A stretch of DNA of 64,000 nucleotides from JBFGCT01 sp963825565. Lineage in GTDB: Bacteria > Actinomycetota > Acidimicrobiia > Acidimicrobiales > Ilumatobacteraceae. The notes under the pieces are model-generated. The model was not told the DNA's origin. It saw nothing but the letters and a program-made list of their open reading frames with translations, and did not search any database. A program made the position numbers and the translations under genes. The stretch spans positions 124,001 through 188,000 of the forward strand of contig CAWGTW010000003.1 of the NCBI GenBank assembly GCA_963825565.1, in the 5' to 3' direction. Shown here one piece after another: positions 38,601 through 45,844 of this stretch (positions are counted from its first letter, which is position 1; each line of letters starts with the position of its first letter).

Positions 38601-39363
38601 CGTGCTGTGGGAAGCCCAGTTCGGCGACTTCGTCAACGGCGCGCAGATCATCATCGACCAGTACATCGTCGCCGCCGAGGACAAGTGGGATCAGCGCAAC
38701 GGCCTGGTCATGCTGCTCCCGCACGGCTACGACGGGCAGGGTCCCGAGCACAGCTCGGCCCGGCTCGAGCGGTTCCTCACGCTGACCGCCGAGGACAACA
38801 TCCAAGTCGTCCAGCCGACGACCGCGGCCAACTTCTTCCACCTGCTGCGCCGCCAGGTCCACCAGGAGCGGCACACGCCGCTGGTCGTGCTGGCGCCCAA
38901 GTCAGGCCTGCGCGCCAAGCAGACCCGCTCGCCGATCGACGATCTCACCCGAGGCTCGTTCCGCGAGCTGATCGACGACCCGGCCGACCTCGACCCGGCG
39001 GCCATCCGGAGGATCGTGTTCTGCTCGGGCAAGATCGCCTGGGACGCGATCGCCGAGCGGGACCGGCGCGGCGCGGCGGTGGCGGTCGTACGCATCGAGC
39101 AGCTCTATCCGTTGCCGACCGAGCAGATGCTCGAGGTGCTGGCGCGGTACCCGAACGCCAAAGAGCTCCGGTGGCTGCAGGACGAACCGGAGAACATGGG
39201 GTCGTGGCGCTTCATCGAGCACAACACGTGGCGGGTCAAGGACCAGGGCTACGACTTGCGCCACATCACGCGCGTCGAGTCGGGCAGCCCGGCCACCGGC
39301 TCCAAGACGATCCACGACCAGGAACACGCCGACCTGATGGACGCCGTCTTCACCGACCTGTAG
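35671..39363 (+). CDS. kgd: Multifunctional 2-oxoglutarate metabolism enzyme Kgd (fused E2-E1 2-oxoglutarate dehydrogenase)
   Basis: Kgd combines the succinyltransferase (E2) and thiamine-dependent E1 parts of 2-oxoglutarate dehydrogenase and can also act as decarboxylase or carboligase. The 1230-residue length matches mycobacterial Kgd. The N-terminal helix NSWLVEEMYEQFVQDPESVG is followed by an Ala/Pro linker. The acyltransferase domain (about 120-360) has catalytic TSTYDHRIIQGAESG but no lipoyl domain. The E1 domain has GMAHRGRLNVLSNIMGKNYE, the ThDP motif HGDAAFAGQGIVAECL with IINNQIGFTT, and the pyrimidine domain with HGYDGQGPEHSSARLERFL. The lipoyl domain is expected on a separate SucB/AceF. 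No GarA-type regulator lies nearby. Confidence 0.97.
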   Translation: MATTDGQGAGFGANSWLVEEMYEQFVQDPESVGAAWQEFFADYHSGAPSIAAAAAASPRVRAIAVGYGAEVPEVITTPPPAAAVPAPVEPESAPRAATPPAPAAVPAAIPAEEPGRPIRGAGAAIVANMERSLAVPTATSFRNVPAKLLEVNRKVINGFRARSGQGKVSFTHLIGYAVVRAIADELPAMRNSYVEGADGKPRLVANEHVNMGLAVDVAKADGSRTLVVPVLRDADTLDFAGFLAAYDEIVRKVKANKLAVEDFQGANVTLTNPGTIGTVQSVPRLMPGQGVIVGVGSIDYPAEFEGADRRNLSSLGVSKVVTITSTYDHRIIQGAESGLFLKRVHELLLGEHDFYEDIFHALDLPYEAVKWRPDVNPIDREEAMLAKQMAVGKLIRVYRVRGHRIADLDPLRWQEPHTPRELDPATYGLTIWDLDREFLTDGVGGVDKMTLGNLLGVLRDAYCRTIGVEYMHIQDTDEQRWFQEHFEHKPEELGKDDKHRILERLNAAEAFEKFLATKYVGTKRFGIEGAESAIPILDAVLGQAADAGLDSVVLGMAHRGRLNVLSNIMGKNYEAIFSEFEGHVDPTSVQGSGDVKYHLGMKGKYVSPSGADIAIELAANPSHLETVDPIVMGMVRAKQDQIDPPGSFPVLSLLIHGDAAFAGQGIVAECLAMSETGGYRIGGTIHLIINNQIGFTTAPQSARSSPYCSDVAKTVQAPILHVNGDDPEACVRVARLAWEYRQTFKKDVVIDMVCYRRHGHNEGDDPSYTQPLMYKAIDQRRSVRKLYVESLVKRGDITVEEAEGALSDFQGKLQVALDETRAHAPDTTIKAARPPKPLGVLPHIPTGVERHTLDRVFAKLTDYPEGFTVHPKLAKQFQAKEQMYAAGEVDWATAEALAYGSLVLEGHTVRLSGEDSRRGTFGHRHSAVIDFDTGHAWIPLDNLDGAEAKFFVYDSLLSEYAALGFEYGYSHANPDALVLWEAQFGDFVNGAQIIIDQYIVAAEDKWDQRNGLVMLLPHGYDGQGPEHSSARLERFLTLTAEDNIQVVQPTTAANFFHLLRRQVHQERHTPLVVLAPKSGLRAKQTRSPIDDLTRGSFRELIDDPADLDPAAIRRIVFCSGKIAWDAIAERDRRGAAVAVVRIEQLYPLPTEQMLEVLARYPNAKELRWLQDEPENMGSWRFIEHNTWRVKDQGYDLRHITRVESGSPATGSKTIHDQEHADLMDAVFTDL

Positions 39364-39411
39364 CCCGCGTCAACACGCGGTCGTAGACACCCGCTGTCAA
39401 CGCCTGACGGG

Positions 39412-39417
39412 TAGGTT
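39412..39417 (+). promoter_or_regulatory. -10 box for leaderless malic enzyme gene
   Basis: TAGGTT precedes ATG 39425 by seven bases in the 61-bp gap after kgd, suggesting the malic enzyme has its own promoter. Confidence 0.45.
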
Positions 39418-39424
39418 CCTCGGC

Positions 39425-40828
39425 ATGTCGCGCCCCCCGGCCACGCAGTACTCGATCAGCCTCCGCGTCACGCTCGACAACGTCCCGGGGGTGCTCGGGC
39501 GGTTGGCGTCCTCGATCGGCGAGGCGGGCGGGAACATCTATGCCGTCGACGCGTTCGTCGCCAAGGGCGCCGTCGTCGATCGGGAGATCGTCGTCAACTG
39601 CCGCAGCGTCGAGCACCAGGCCGAGGTCGTCGCCGCGGTACGGGCGACCGAGGGCATCACGCTGCACGACTGGTGGGACCGCACGTTCCGAATGCACGAA
39701 GGCGGCAAGATCGAGGTGCTGCCGCTGTGCCCGGTCGGCGACCCCGAGGACCTCTCGATGGCGTATACCCCCGGTGTCGCCAGGGTCTGTACCGCGATCG
39801 CCGCCGACCCGGCGCTCGCCGACGTGTACACGATCCGCAGGAACACCGTTGCGATCGTCAGCGACGGCACCGCCGTGCTCGGCCTCGGCGACATCGGCCC
39901 GCGGGCGGCGATGCCAGTGATGGAGGGCAAGGCGCTGCTGTTCAAGGAGTTCGGCGGCGTCGATGCGTTCCCGATCTGCCTCGACGTGTCCACCCCTGCG
40001 GAGATCATCGAGACCGTGGTCCGTCTTGCGCCGACGTTCGGCGGGATCAATCTGGAGGACATCGCCGCGCCCGGGGCGTTCGAGGTCGAGGAGGCGCTCA
40101 AGGAGCGGCTCGACATCCCGGTCTTCCACGACGACCAGCACGGGACCGCCGTCGTGGCGCTGGCGGCATTGCAGAACGCGCTGCGCATCACGGGCAAGCC
40201 GTTGGCCGATCTGTCGATCGTGATCTCCGGTGTCGGCGCAGCCGGCGTGGCGATCGGCAAGATCCTGCTCGGCGCGGGCGCGACGCGCATCGTCGGAGTC
40301 GACTCCCGCGGTGCGGTGTTCGACGGTCGCGAGGGCTTGAACCGGTGGAAGCAGTGGTTTGCCGAGCACACCAACCACGGCGGGCGGGAGGCCTCGCTGT
40401 CCGACGTCATGGTCGGCGCCGACGTGTTCATCGGCGTCAGCGCTCCCGACATCCTCAGCGTCGACGACGTCGCGTCGATGGCCGCCGACCCGATCGTGTT
40501 CGCGATGGCCAACCCGGACCCCGAGATCCGCCCCGAACTGGCGAAGGACCTGGTGCGGGTGATGGGGACCGGCCGGAGCGACTACCCGAACCAGATCAAC
40601 AACGTGCTCGCGTTCCCCGGCATCTTCCGCGGCGCGCTCGACGCCCGCGCCACCTCGATCACCGAGAACATGAAGCTCGCCGCGGCGACGGCGATCGCCG
40701 AGTCGGTCTCCGACGACGAGCTGAGCGAGACCTTCATCATGCCGTCGGTCTTCGACAAGTCGGTCTCGGCGCGGGTGGCCGCCGCAGTCGCCGACGCAGC
40801 GCGCGCCGACGGCGTCACCCGCATCTGA
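39425..40828 (+). CDS. NAD(P)-dependent malic enzyme with N-terminal ACT domain
   Basis: Malic enzyme decarboxylates malate to pyruvate. The 467-residue protein has an ACT domain at about residues 8-80 (YSISLRVTLDNVPGVLGRLA). The malic N-domain contains SMAYTPGVARVC, GDGTAVLGLGDIGP, the catalytic-Lys region MEGKALLFKEFGGVDAFPIC and VFHDDQHGTAVV. The NAD-binding domain has VISGVGAAGVAIGKILLGAG and MANPDPEI. The ACT domain suggests allosteric control by an amino acid or similar ligand. Placed 61 bp after kgd, it may help set flux around the TCA cycle. NAD or NADP preference cannot be read safely. Confidence 0.93.
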   Translation: MSRPPATQYSISLRVTLDNVPGVLGRLASSIGEAGGNIYAVDAFVAKGAVVDREIVVNCRSVEHQAEVVAAVRATEGITLHDWWDRTFRMHEGGKIEVLPLCPVGDPEDLSMAYTPGVARVCTAIAADPALADVYTIRRNTVAIVSDGTAVLGLGDIGPRAAMPVMEGKALLFKEFGGVDAFPICLDVSTPAEIIETVVRLAPTFGGINLEDIAAPGAFEVEEALKERLDIPVFHDDQHGTAVVALAALQNALRITGKPLADLSIVISGVGAAGVAIGKILLGAGATRIVGVDSRGAVFDGREGLNRWKQWFAEHTNHGGREASLSDVMVGADVFIGVSAPDILSVDDVASMAADPIVFAMANPDPEIRPELAKDLVRVMGTGRSDYPNQINNVLAFPGIFRGALDARATSITENMKLAAATAIAESVSDDELSETFIMPSVFDKSVSARVAAAVADAARADGVTRI

Positions 40829-41010
40829 GCCCGGCGCGATGGCGCTGCGGCCGAGCATCGCCCACGCATTGCCGTGCGGATGGGTAGCGTTCACCCTGCG
40901 GATGAATTCGGGTGAGAGCCCGTGGTCGGCCTCCTACCGGTTGCACGCCTCGAATCGGGGCTCGACAGGATGACGCCGCCGAAGTCCCAGAGCACCGCTC
41001 GGATCATCCG

Positions 41011-41038
41011 GCGGGGAGCCTACGATGGCTCCCGCCGC
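41011..41038 (+). other. Hairpin and possible -10 upstream of the NYN-S1 gene
   Basis: The 237-bp gap 40829-41065 holds no gene. Near its end GCGGGGAGCC (41011-41020) pairs with GGCTCCCGC (41027-41035), with one bulged G. The loop contains TACGAT (41021-41026), which also fits TANNNT with a start near 41033 and a 33-base leader carrying AGGAAGA. A second stem, GGATGA/TCATCC (about 40969-41009), lies upstream. I recognise no riboswitch core. If TACGAT is the promoter, the upstream structure is not in the mRNA. Confidence 0.35.
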
Positions 41039-41065
41039 CATCCAGTACCAGGAAGAAGACGTTGA

Positions 41066-42457
41066 ATGTCACGAAAGCCCGGACCCGCCCATGTCGTCGT
41101 CGATGGGTCCAACCTCGCAACCGAGGGGAGGTCCCTCCCGAGCCTGGCCCAGCTGAGCGAGGCGGTGGCCAGCTTCATGCAGGAGCATCCGGAGACGGCG
41201 GTCACCGTCGTCGTCGATGCCACCTTCGGTCACCGGATCGACAAGAAGGAAGTCAAGGAGTTCGAGGAGGGGATCTCGAACAACGAGCTCGTCGCCCCTC
41301 CGGCGGGTGCGGTCGGCAGAGGCGACGCGTTCGTCCTCAGCATCGCCGACAAGGCCGACGCCACCGTCCTCTCGAACGACTCGTTCCAGGAGTTCCACGG
41401 TGAGTACGAGTGGCTCTTCGACGAAGGCCGGCTCATCGGTGGGAAGCCGGTCCCGCACGTCGGATGGGTGTGGGTCGATCGCATCCCGGTCCGCGGCCCG
41501 GTCAGCCGCAAGGCGACGCGGGGCAGCGGCTCAGCCGCCCGCTCGTCGTCGGGCGGTCGGTCACGATCGACGTCTCGCCGGTCGTCGAAGGCCGCGAGCG
41601 AGCCGATGCCCGTCCCCAAGGCGCCGCCGCCGCGGGCAGCCGCGCCGGTCGAACGGCCCGTCGATCAACCGGTGGTGCGCCCGGCCCCGAAGGCGCAGGA
41701 GGCCGTCAACGCGCTGCTGCCGTTCCTCGAGTTCGTCGAACACCATCCGATCGGAACCAGCGTCAACGGCACGGTCGATGCGTACTCCTCCCACGGCGCG
41801 TACATCACGATCGGCGACGAGGGAGTCCGCGGGTACGTGCCGCTCCGGTTGATGTCCGACCCGCCGCCCCGCAGCGCGCGGAAGGTGATGAAGCTGGGCG
41901 AGTCGGTCACCGTGGTCGTCGCCAGCTTCGCCCCGTCGCGGCGCAGCATCGACTGTGCCCTACCGGACATGGCGAGGTCGCTCCCGATCGACGTCTCGGG
42001 CGCCGAGTCGGGTGACGCCGCCGGCACGGCCGCGACCCGCAAGCGGGCTGCGGCGAAGAAGACCGCAGCGAAGAAGACCGCAGCCAAGAAGACGGCGGCG
42101 AAGAAGACCCCAGCCAGGAAGACGGCGGCGAAGAAGACCCCAGCCAGGAAGACGGCGGCGAAGAAGACCGCTTCGGCTGCGTCCCGCGACGAGCAGGTCG
42201 GCACCGACGCGGCGGAGGCGATGGTGGAGCGCCCGGCCACGAAGCCGGCCCGGAAGACGGCGGCGAAGAAGACCGCGCCGAAGAAGTCGGCGGCGAAGAA
42301 GGCTGCGGCGAAGAAGACCGCAGCCAAGAAGTCGGCGACGGCCAGATCGACGGCGGCCAAGAAGTCCGCTGCCCGCAACGCGCCGGCGAAGCAGCCCGCG
42401 CGGAAGCGGCCGGCCAAGAAGTCGGCGACGACCGCATCGACCACCGCGGGGGATTGA
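41066..42457 (+). CDS. NYN/PIN-like nuclease domain - S1 RNA-binding domain - Lys/Ala repeat tail protein
   Basis: This 463-residue multidomain protein has an N-terminal NYN/Zc3h12a-like fold (about 1-140). It starts AHVVVDGSNLATEG, with acidic residues at VVVDATFGHRIDKKE and GRGDAFVLSIADKADATVLS, then DSFQEF, consistent with a metal-dependent RNase. A Ser/Arg and Pro-rich linker leads to an S1 domain (about 228-300: GTSVNGTVDAYSSHGAYITI). The last 140 residues are a histone-H1-like KKTAAKKTPARKTAAKK tail. The likely role is RNA cleavage or binding with a nucleic-acid-anchoring tail; this is inference from domains. It is preceded by AGGAAGA, and its stop abuts the xth GTG. I know no characterised protein with this layout. 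Confidence 0.8.
   Translation: MSRKPGPAHVVVDGSNLATEGRSLPSLAQLSEAVASFMQEHPETAVTVVVDATFGHRIDKKEVKEFEEGISNNELVAPPAGAVGRGDAFVLSIADKADATVLSNDSFQEFHGEYEWLFDEGRLIGGKPVPHVGWVWVDRIPVRGPVSRKATRGSGSAARSSSGGRSRSTSRRSSKAASEPMPVPKAPPPRAAAPVERPVDQPVVRPAPKAQEAVNALLPFLEFVEHHPIGTSVNGTVDAYSSHGAYITIGDEGVRGYVPLRLMSDPPPRSARKVMKLGESVTVVVASFAPSRRSIDCALPDMARSLPIDVSGAESGDAAGTAATRKRAAAKKTAAKKTAAKKTAAKKTPARKTAAKKTPARKTAAKKTASAASRDEQVGTDAAEAMVERPATKPARKTAAKKTAPKKSAAKKAAAKKTAAKKSATARSTAAKKSAARNAPAKQPARKRPAKKSATTASTTAGD
42048..42440 (+). repeat. Degenerate Lys/Ala codon repeats encoding a histone-like tail
   Basis: Short direct repeats of GCGGCGAAGAAGACC and GCAGCCAAGAAGACG types encode AAKKTAAKKT and PARKTAAKKT blocks. 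The densest part is 42048-42173, with an 18-30 bp periodicity. The tail is interrupted by a non-repetitive acidic segment (SRDEQVGTDAAEAMVER). The tract is prone to length change by slippage, and all units stay in frame. Confidence 0.8.
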
Positions 42458-43231
42458 GTGCGGATCGCGACCTGGAACGTCAACTCGCTGCGCGCCCGCC
42501 AGGAGCGAGTCGAGGCCTGGCTGGCCGAGGTCGAACCGGACGTGTTGTTGCTGCAGGAGACCAAGCTCGCCGACGATGCGTTCCCGGCGCTCTCGTTCGA
42601 GGCGCTCGGGTACAGCTCGGCTCACCACGGGCAGGGCCAGTGGAACGGCGTGGCGATCCTGTCGCGGGTCGGTCTCGACGACGTCGTCGTCAACTTCGCC
42701 GGCCCGGGCGATCCCGATCCCGACGCCCGCATCGTCACCGGCACGTGTGCGGGCGTGCGGGTGAGCAGCGTATACGTCCCCAACGGACGCTCGCTCGACG
42801 ACGACCACTACACCTACAAGCTCTGGTGGCTCGGCCGGCTGGCCGATCACCTCGCCGCCGACACCGCGCCCGACCAGGCCGTGCTGGTCGGGGGCGACTT
42901 CAACATCGCTCCAGACGATCGCGATGTCCACGACCCCTCCAAGCTCGTCGGCGCTACCCATGTCAGCGCGCCCGAGCGCGAACGCCTCGCCGAGCTCGAG
43001 GCGTGGGGGCTGACCGACATCTTCCGGCGTCATCACGCCGAGGATCGCATCTTCTCCTGGTGGGACTACCGGGCCGGCGACTTCCACCAGGGTCGCGGCA
43101 TGCGGATCGACCTGCTGCTCGGTTCGGCGTCGGTCGTCGAGCGGAGCCGGTGGTGCGTGATCGATCGCAACGCGCGCAAGGGCAAGCAGCCGAGCGATCA
43201 CGCCCCGGTGATCGTCGACCTCGCATCCTGA
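42458..43231 (+). CDS. xth: Exodeoxyribonuclease III (AP endonuclease family)
   Basis: Exonuclease III cuts at abasic sites and removes 3' blocks in base excision repair. The 257-residue protein has the family order: IATWNVNSLRAR (catalytic Asn), LLLQETKLADDAFP (metal Glu), SVYVPNGR, VLVGGDFNIAPDDRDVHDP (Asp-x-Asn) and C-terminal SDHAPVIVDL (Asp-His). The GTG start directly follows the stop of the NYN-S1 gene with no gap, so translation is coupled. The 3' end overlaps the convergent helicase gene by 34 bp. Confidence 0.95.
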   Translation: MRIATWNVNSLRARQERVEAWLAEVEPDVLLLQETKLADDAFPALSFEALGYSSAHHGQGQWNGVAILSRVGLDDVVVNFAGPGDPDPDARIVTGTCAGVRVSSVYVPNGRSLDDDHYTYKLWWLGRLADHLAADTAPDQAVLVGGDFNIAPDDRDVHDPSKLVGATHVSAPERERLAELEAWGLTDIFRRHHAEDRIFSWWDYRAGDFHQGRGMRIDLLLGSASVVERSRWCVIDRNARKGKQPSDHAPVIVDLAS

Positions 43232-45150
43232 CGCGGCGTCGCGTCCTCGGGTGCGGCCGTCCCGACCTCCGACACGACCGACAGGATCGCGGGCGCCAGC
43301 CGGGCCGCGGTGATCGGACCCATCGACGTCGCGGCGACCAGCTGATCGGTGGTGGCCGGGCGATGCTCGGCGATCGTCGCCAGGTCACGGTCGGAACACA
43401 GCTGGGTGGGCAGGACGTCGGCGCGCCGAGCGGCATCGTCTCGCCACGCCCGCAGCGCGGCGACCAGCGGATCGGATCGAGGGCGGCCGCGCAGGAAGGG
43501 TGGCGGCGGCTGCGCCTCCGGCTCGGCGAGGTCGACGTCGGCGAGCAGCGGGCTGAGGCGGCGGGCGTACCCGCCGCGACGGCCGGCGTGCGTCACGACC
43601 AGGCGATCGGTCGCCCGGGTCATCGCGACGTAGAGCAGCCGCGCCTCTTCGGCTCGTTGCGCGGCCGTCGTCGCTGATCGGTGCGGCACGAGGCTGGTCT
43701 CGACACCGGCGACGATCACGAGGTGCCACTCCCGCCCCTTGGACGAGTGGAACGTCAGCAGGTCGACACCGGCGGTCGTTCGGTCGCCGAAGGGGTTGCT
43801 GGTGGCGATCCACGAGCGGAACCCGGCACCGTCGCCGCGCGGCGTGCCCCGCAGGTACTCGAGCGCGGCCGCGGCGACTCGGCGCTCGGCCGCGGCATCG
43901 TCGGGATCCGCCTGCGGCGCACCGTCGAAACGGTCGAGGACGTCGTGGGCCCAATCGCGCAACCTCGACGCCGAACCGTGTTCGGCCGCCCGCCGGATCG
44001 CCGCCTGGATCGGCGACCCCGGCGCGGTCGGCGAGCGCCGGACATCGATCCCCGCCGCGGTGAACGCCGCCTCGAGCGGCCGCAGCTGGGCGTGGGTTCG
44101 GGCGAGGACGGCGACCTCGCCGCCGCGCACGAGGTTGAGGTCGCCGCTCTGGACGAGCTGCGCCACGCGGGCGGCCTCGTCCGCCTCGTCGTCGGCGGCG
44201 ATCAGCGTGACCGCCGCGCCGTCGGGTCGGTGCGATACGAGCCGGGCCGGCTGGCCTGATGCGTCGAGCACATGAACACCCGCCCGCACGATCTGCGGGG
44301 AGCTGCGGTGGTTGACCGGCAGGCGGATGATCTCCACGCCGGGGAATCGTGCTTCGACGTCGACGAGCAGCGCCGGATCCGCGCCGTTGAACCCGTAGAT
44401 CGCCTGCGACGGGTCGCCGACGAGGAAGAGGTCGTCGCGCCCAACCCGCAGCAGGTCGACGAGCCGGTGCTGGAGCGGGTTGAGGTCCTGGGCCTCGTCG
44501 ACGAGGAGGTGGCGGAACCGCCACCGGATCGCGGCCGCGAAATCACGGTCGCGCTGCATCTCGCGGATGGTCTGGCTCAGGACGTCGTCGAAGTCGATCA
44601 CGCCCCGGCGGCGCTTCAACTGCTGAAAATCGGCGTACACCCGCTCGGCCCGCTCGATGCCGACCGTTGGCCGGCGACCGGATCGGCGGGCCGCCGACGC
44701 GTAGTCGGCCGGCCCGATCCCGCGGCCGCTCGCCCAGTCGATCTCCTCGAGCAGCCGATCGATGCCGCGCCGATCGCCGGCGCCGAGCACGTCGCCGACC
44801 AGCCGGCGTCGGTCGCTGACGATCGTCGACGGCCGCGTGCCGGTGTCGACCCAGCGCTGCTTGAGGATGCCGAGCATCACCGAATGGAACGTGCCGGCCT
44901 CGACGTGGTCGCGGATGCCGAGGCGGTGCAGCCGGCGGCGCAGCTCGCCGGCGGCCTCGCGGGTGAACGTCAGCGCCAGCGTGTGCCGGGCGTCGGCCCG
45001 CCCGGTGGCGATGCGATGGGCGATCCGCCGGGTGAGGACGCGCGTCTTGCCGGAGCCGGCGCCGGCGATCACGGCGACCAGCAGGGATTCGGCGGTCACC
45101 GCGGCGCGCTGATCGGGATCGAGGTCGGCGATCAGTGCCTCGGCGTCCAC
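43198..45150 (-). CDS. uvrD2: UvrD/PcrA-type superfamily 1 helicase with HRDC-like C-terminus (UvrD2-like)
   Basis: This SF1A DNA helicase of about 650 residues has the Q motif LDPDQRAAVTAES, Walker A VIAGAGSGKTRVLTRR, TFTREAAGELRRRL, Walker B LLVDEAQDLNPLQHRL, GDPSQAIYGFNGADP, LTFHSSKGREWHLVIVAGVE and LLYVAMTRATDRLVVTHA. The last 80 residues (VLPTQLCSDRDLATIAEHRP, then MGPITAARLAPAIL) look like an HRDC domain, as in mycobacterial UvrD2. The tetracysteine motif of that protein is not seen. GTG 45150 is preferred to ATG 45162 because a TATGGT box lies seven bases before it and overlaps the ATG. It probably unwinds 3'-5' in repair. Confidence 0.92.
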   Translation of the reverse strand: MDAEALIADLDPDQRAAVTAESLLVAVIAGAGSGKTRVLTRRIAHRIATGRADARHTLALTFTREAAGELRRRLHRLGIRDHVEAGTFHSVMLGILKQRWVDTGTRPSTIVSDRRRLVGDVLGAGDRRGIDRLLEEIDWASGRGIGPADYASAARRSGRRPTVGIERAERVYADFQQLKRRRGVIDFDDVLSQTIREMQRDRDFAAAIRWRFRHLLVDEAQDLNPLQHRLVDLLRVGRDDLFLVGDPSQAIYGFNGADPALLVDVEARFPGVEIIRLPVNHRSSPQIVRAGVHVLDASGQPARLVSHRPDGAAVTLIAADDEADEAARVAQLVQSGDLNLVRGGEVAVLARTHAQLRPLEAAFTAAGIDVRRSPTAPGSPIQAAIRRAAEHGSASRLRDWAHDVLDRFDGAPQADPDDAAAERRVAAAALEYLRGTPRGDGAGFRSWIATSNPFGDRTTAGVDLLTFHSSKGREWHLVIVAGVETSLVPHRSATTAAQRAEEARLLYVAMTRATDRLVVTHAGRRGGYARRLSPLLADVDLAEPEAQPPPPFLRGRPRSDPLVAALRAWRDDAARRADVLPTQLCSDRDLATIAEHRPATTDQLVAATSMGPITAARLAPAILSVVSEVGTAAPEDATPRQDARSTITGA

Positions 45151-45157
45151 TCGACCA

Positions 45158-45163
45158 ACCATA
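45158..45163 (-). promoter_or_regulatory. -10 box for leaderless uvrD2-like gene
   Basis: On the minus strand TATGGT lies seven bases before GTG 45150 and overlaps the alternative ATG at 45162, which favours the GTG as start. Confidence 0.45.
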
Positions 45164-45217
45164 CGGCGGCTGGCGGCCGGCGGGCCGCGTTCTTCGGGAC
45201 CGGTGCCAGGGGCGGGC

Positions 45218-45223
45218 TATCTT
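45218..45223 (+). promoter_or_regulatory. -10 box for leaderless PH/SHOCT gene
   Basis: TATCTT lies six bases before ATG 45230. It sits 55 bp from the opposing helicase promoter, a compact divergent pair. Confidence 0.5.
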
Positions 45224-45229
45224 CTGGTC

Positions 45230-45838
45230 ATGGCCTACCCCACGAAGCTGCTGAACGACAACGAAGCGGTCGTTGCCGACCTGCATCCGCACTGGATGCA
45301 CTTCATCCGACCGGCACTCGTGTTCGTCGCCGCGGTCGCCGTCGGGATCGTCGCGTTGACCCAGGACGGCGGCGTGGGGACCGCGCTCGGGTGGCTGTCG
45401 ATCATCGCCATCCTCGTGTCGGCGGTGTGGCTGATCCAGGGCTTCATCAGCTGGGTCAGCACGAACTTCGTCGTCACCAACCAGCGGGTGATCTACCGCA
45501 GCGGGGTGTTCGCCAAGCGGGGGATCGAGATCCCGCTCGACCGAGTGAACACGGTGCACTTCCACCAGGGCATCCTCGAGCGGATGTTCGGCGCCGGCGA
45601 CCTGCTGATCGAGTCGGCGGGGGAGTTGGGCCAGCAGCGCTTCACCGACATCCGTCACCCCGACCAGGTCCAGCAGACCATCCACGCGCAAGGTGAGCTG
45701 CGCGAGGAGCGTCGCCACAGCGGCACATCGGGCGGCACCGACATCGCCGGCCAACTCGAGAAGCTCGAGGGGATGCTCAGCCGGGGGACGTTGACCCAGG
45801 AGGAGTTCGACGCCCAGAAGCGCAAGCTGCTCGGCTGA
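45230..45838 (+). CDS. Membrane protein with bacterial PH domain and C-terminal SHOCT motif
   Basis: This 202-residue protein has two membrane helices (about 22-42 and 50-70). A bacterial PH domain of the YdbT/bPH_2 type follows, containing NFVVTNQRVIYRSGVFAKRG and EIPLDRVNTVHFHQGILERM then FGAGDLLIESAG. The C-terminal 32 residues match the SHOCT pattern (LEKLEGMLSRGTLTQEEFDA then QKRKLLG). Such proteins sit in the inner membrane and are thought to organise oligomers; no enzyme activity is expected. It is divergent from the helicase and ends six bases from the convergent galK stop. Confidence 0.85.
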   Translation: MAYPTKLLNDNEAVVADLHPHWMHFIRPALVFVAAVAVGIVALTQDGGVGTALGWLSIIAILVSAVWLIQGFISWVSTNFVVTNQRVIYRSGVFAKRGIEIPLDRVNTVHFHQGILERMFGAGDLLIESAGELGQQRFTDIRHPDQVQQTIHAQGELREERRHSGTSGGTDIAGQLEKLEGMLSRGTLTQEEFDAQKRKLLG

Positions 45839-45844
45839 TCGTCG

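Noticed and set aside
35656..38874. A 1072-codon open frame antisense to kgd, and many similar long antisense or alternate frames
   Set aside because: High GC with strong third-position bias removes stop codons from other frames. These translations are low-complexity or lack any family motif and lie opposite clear genes.
40829..41065. Glycine, c-di-AMP or other known riboswitch
   Set aside because: GGGTGAGAGCCCG and GCCGCCGAAG recall fragments of known aptamers, but the conserved cores and their order are absent, and the next gene is not a usual target.
42048..42440. Possible direct-repeat array or recombination hotspot
   Set aside because: The repeats follow codon structure of a Lys/Ala-rich tail and are explained by protein composition.
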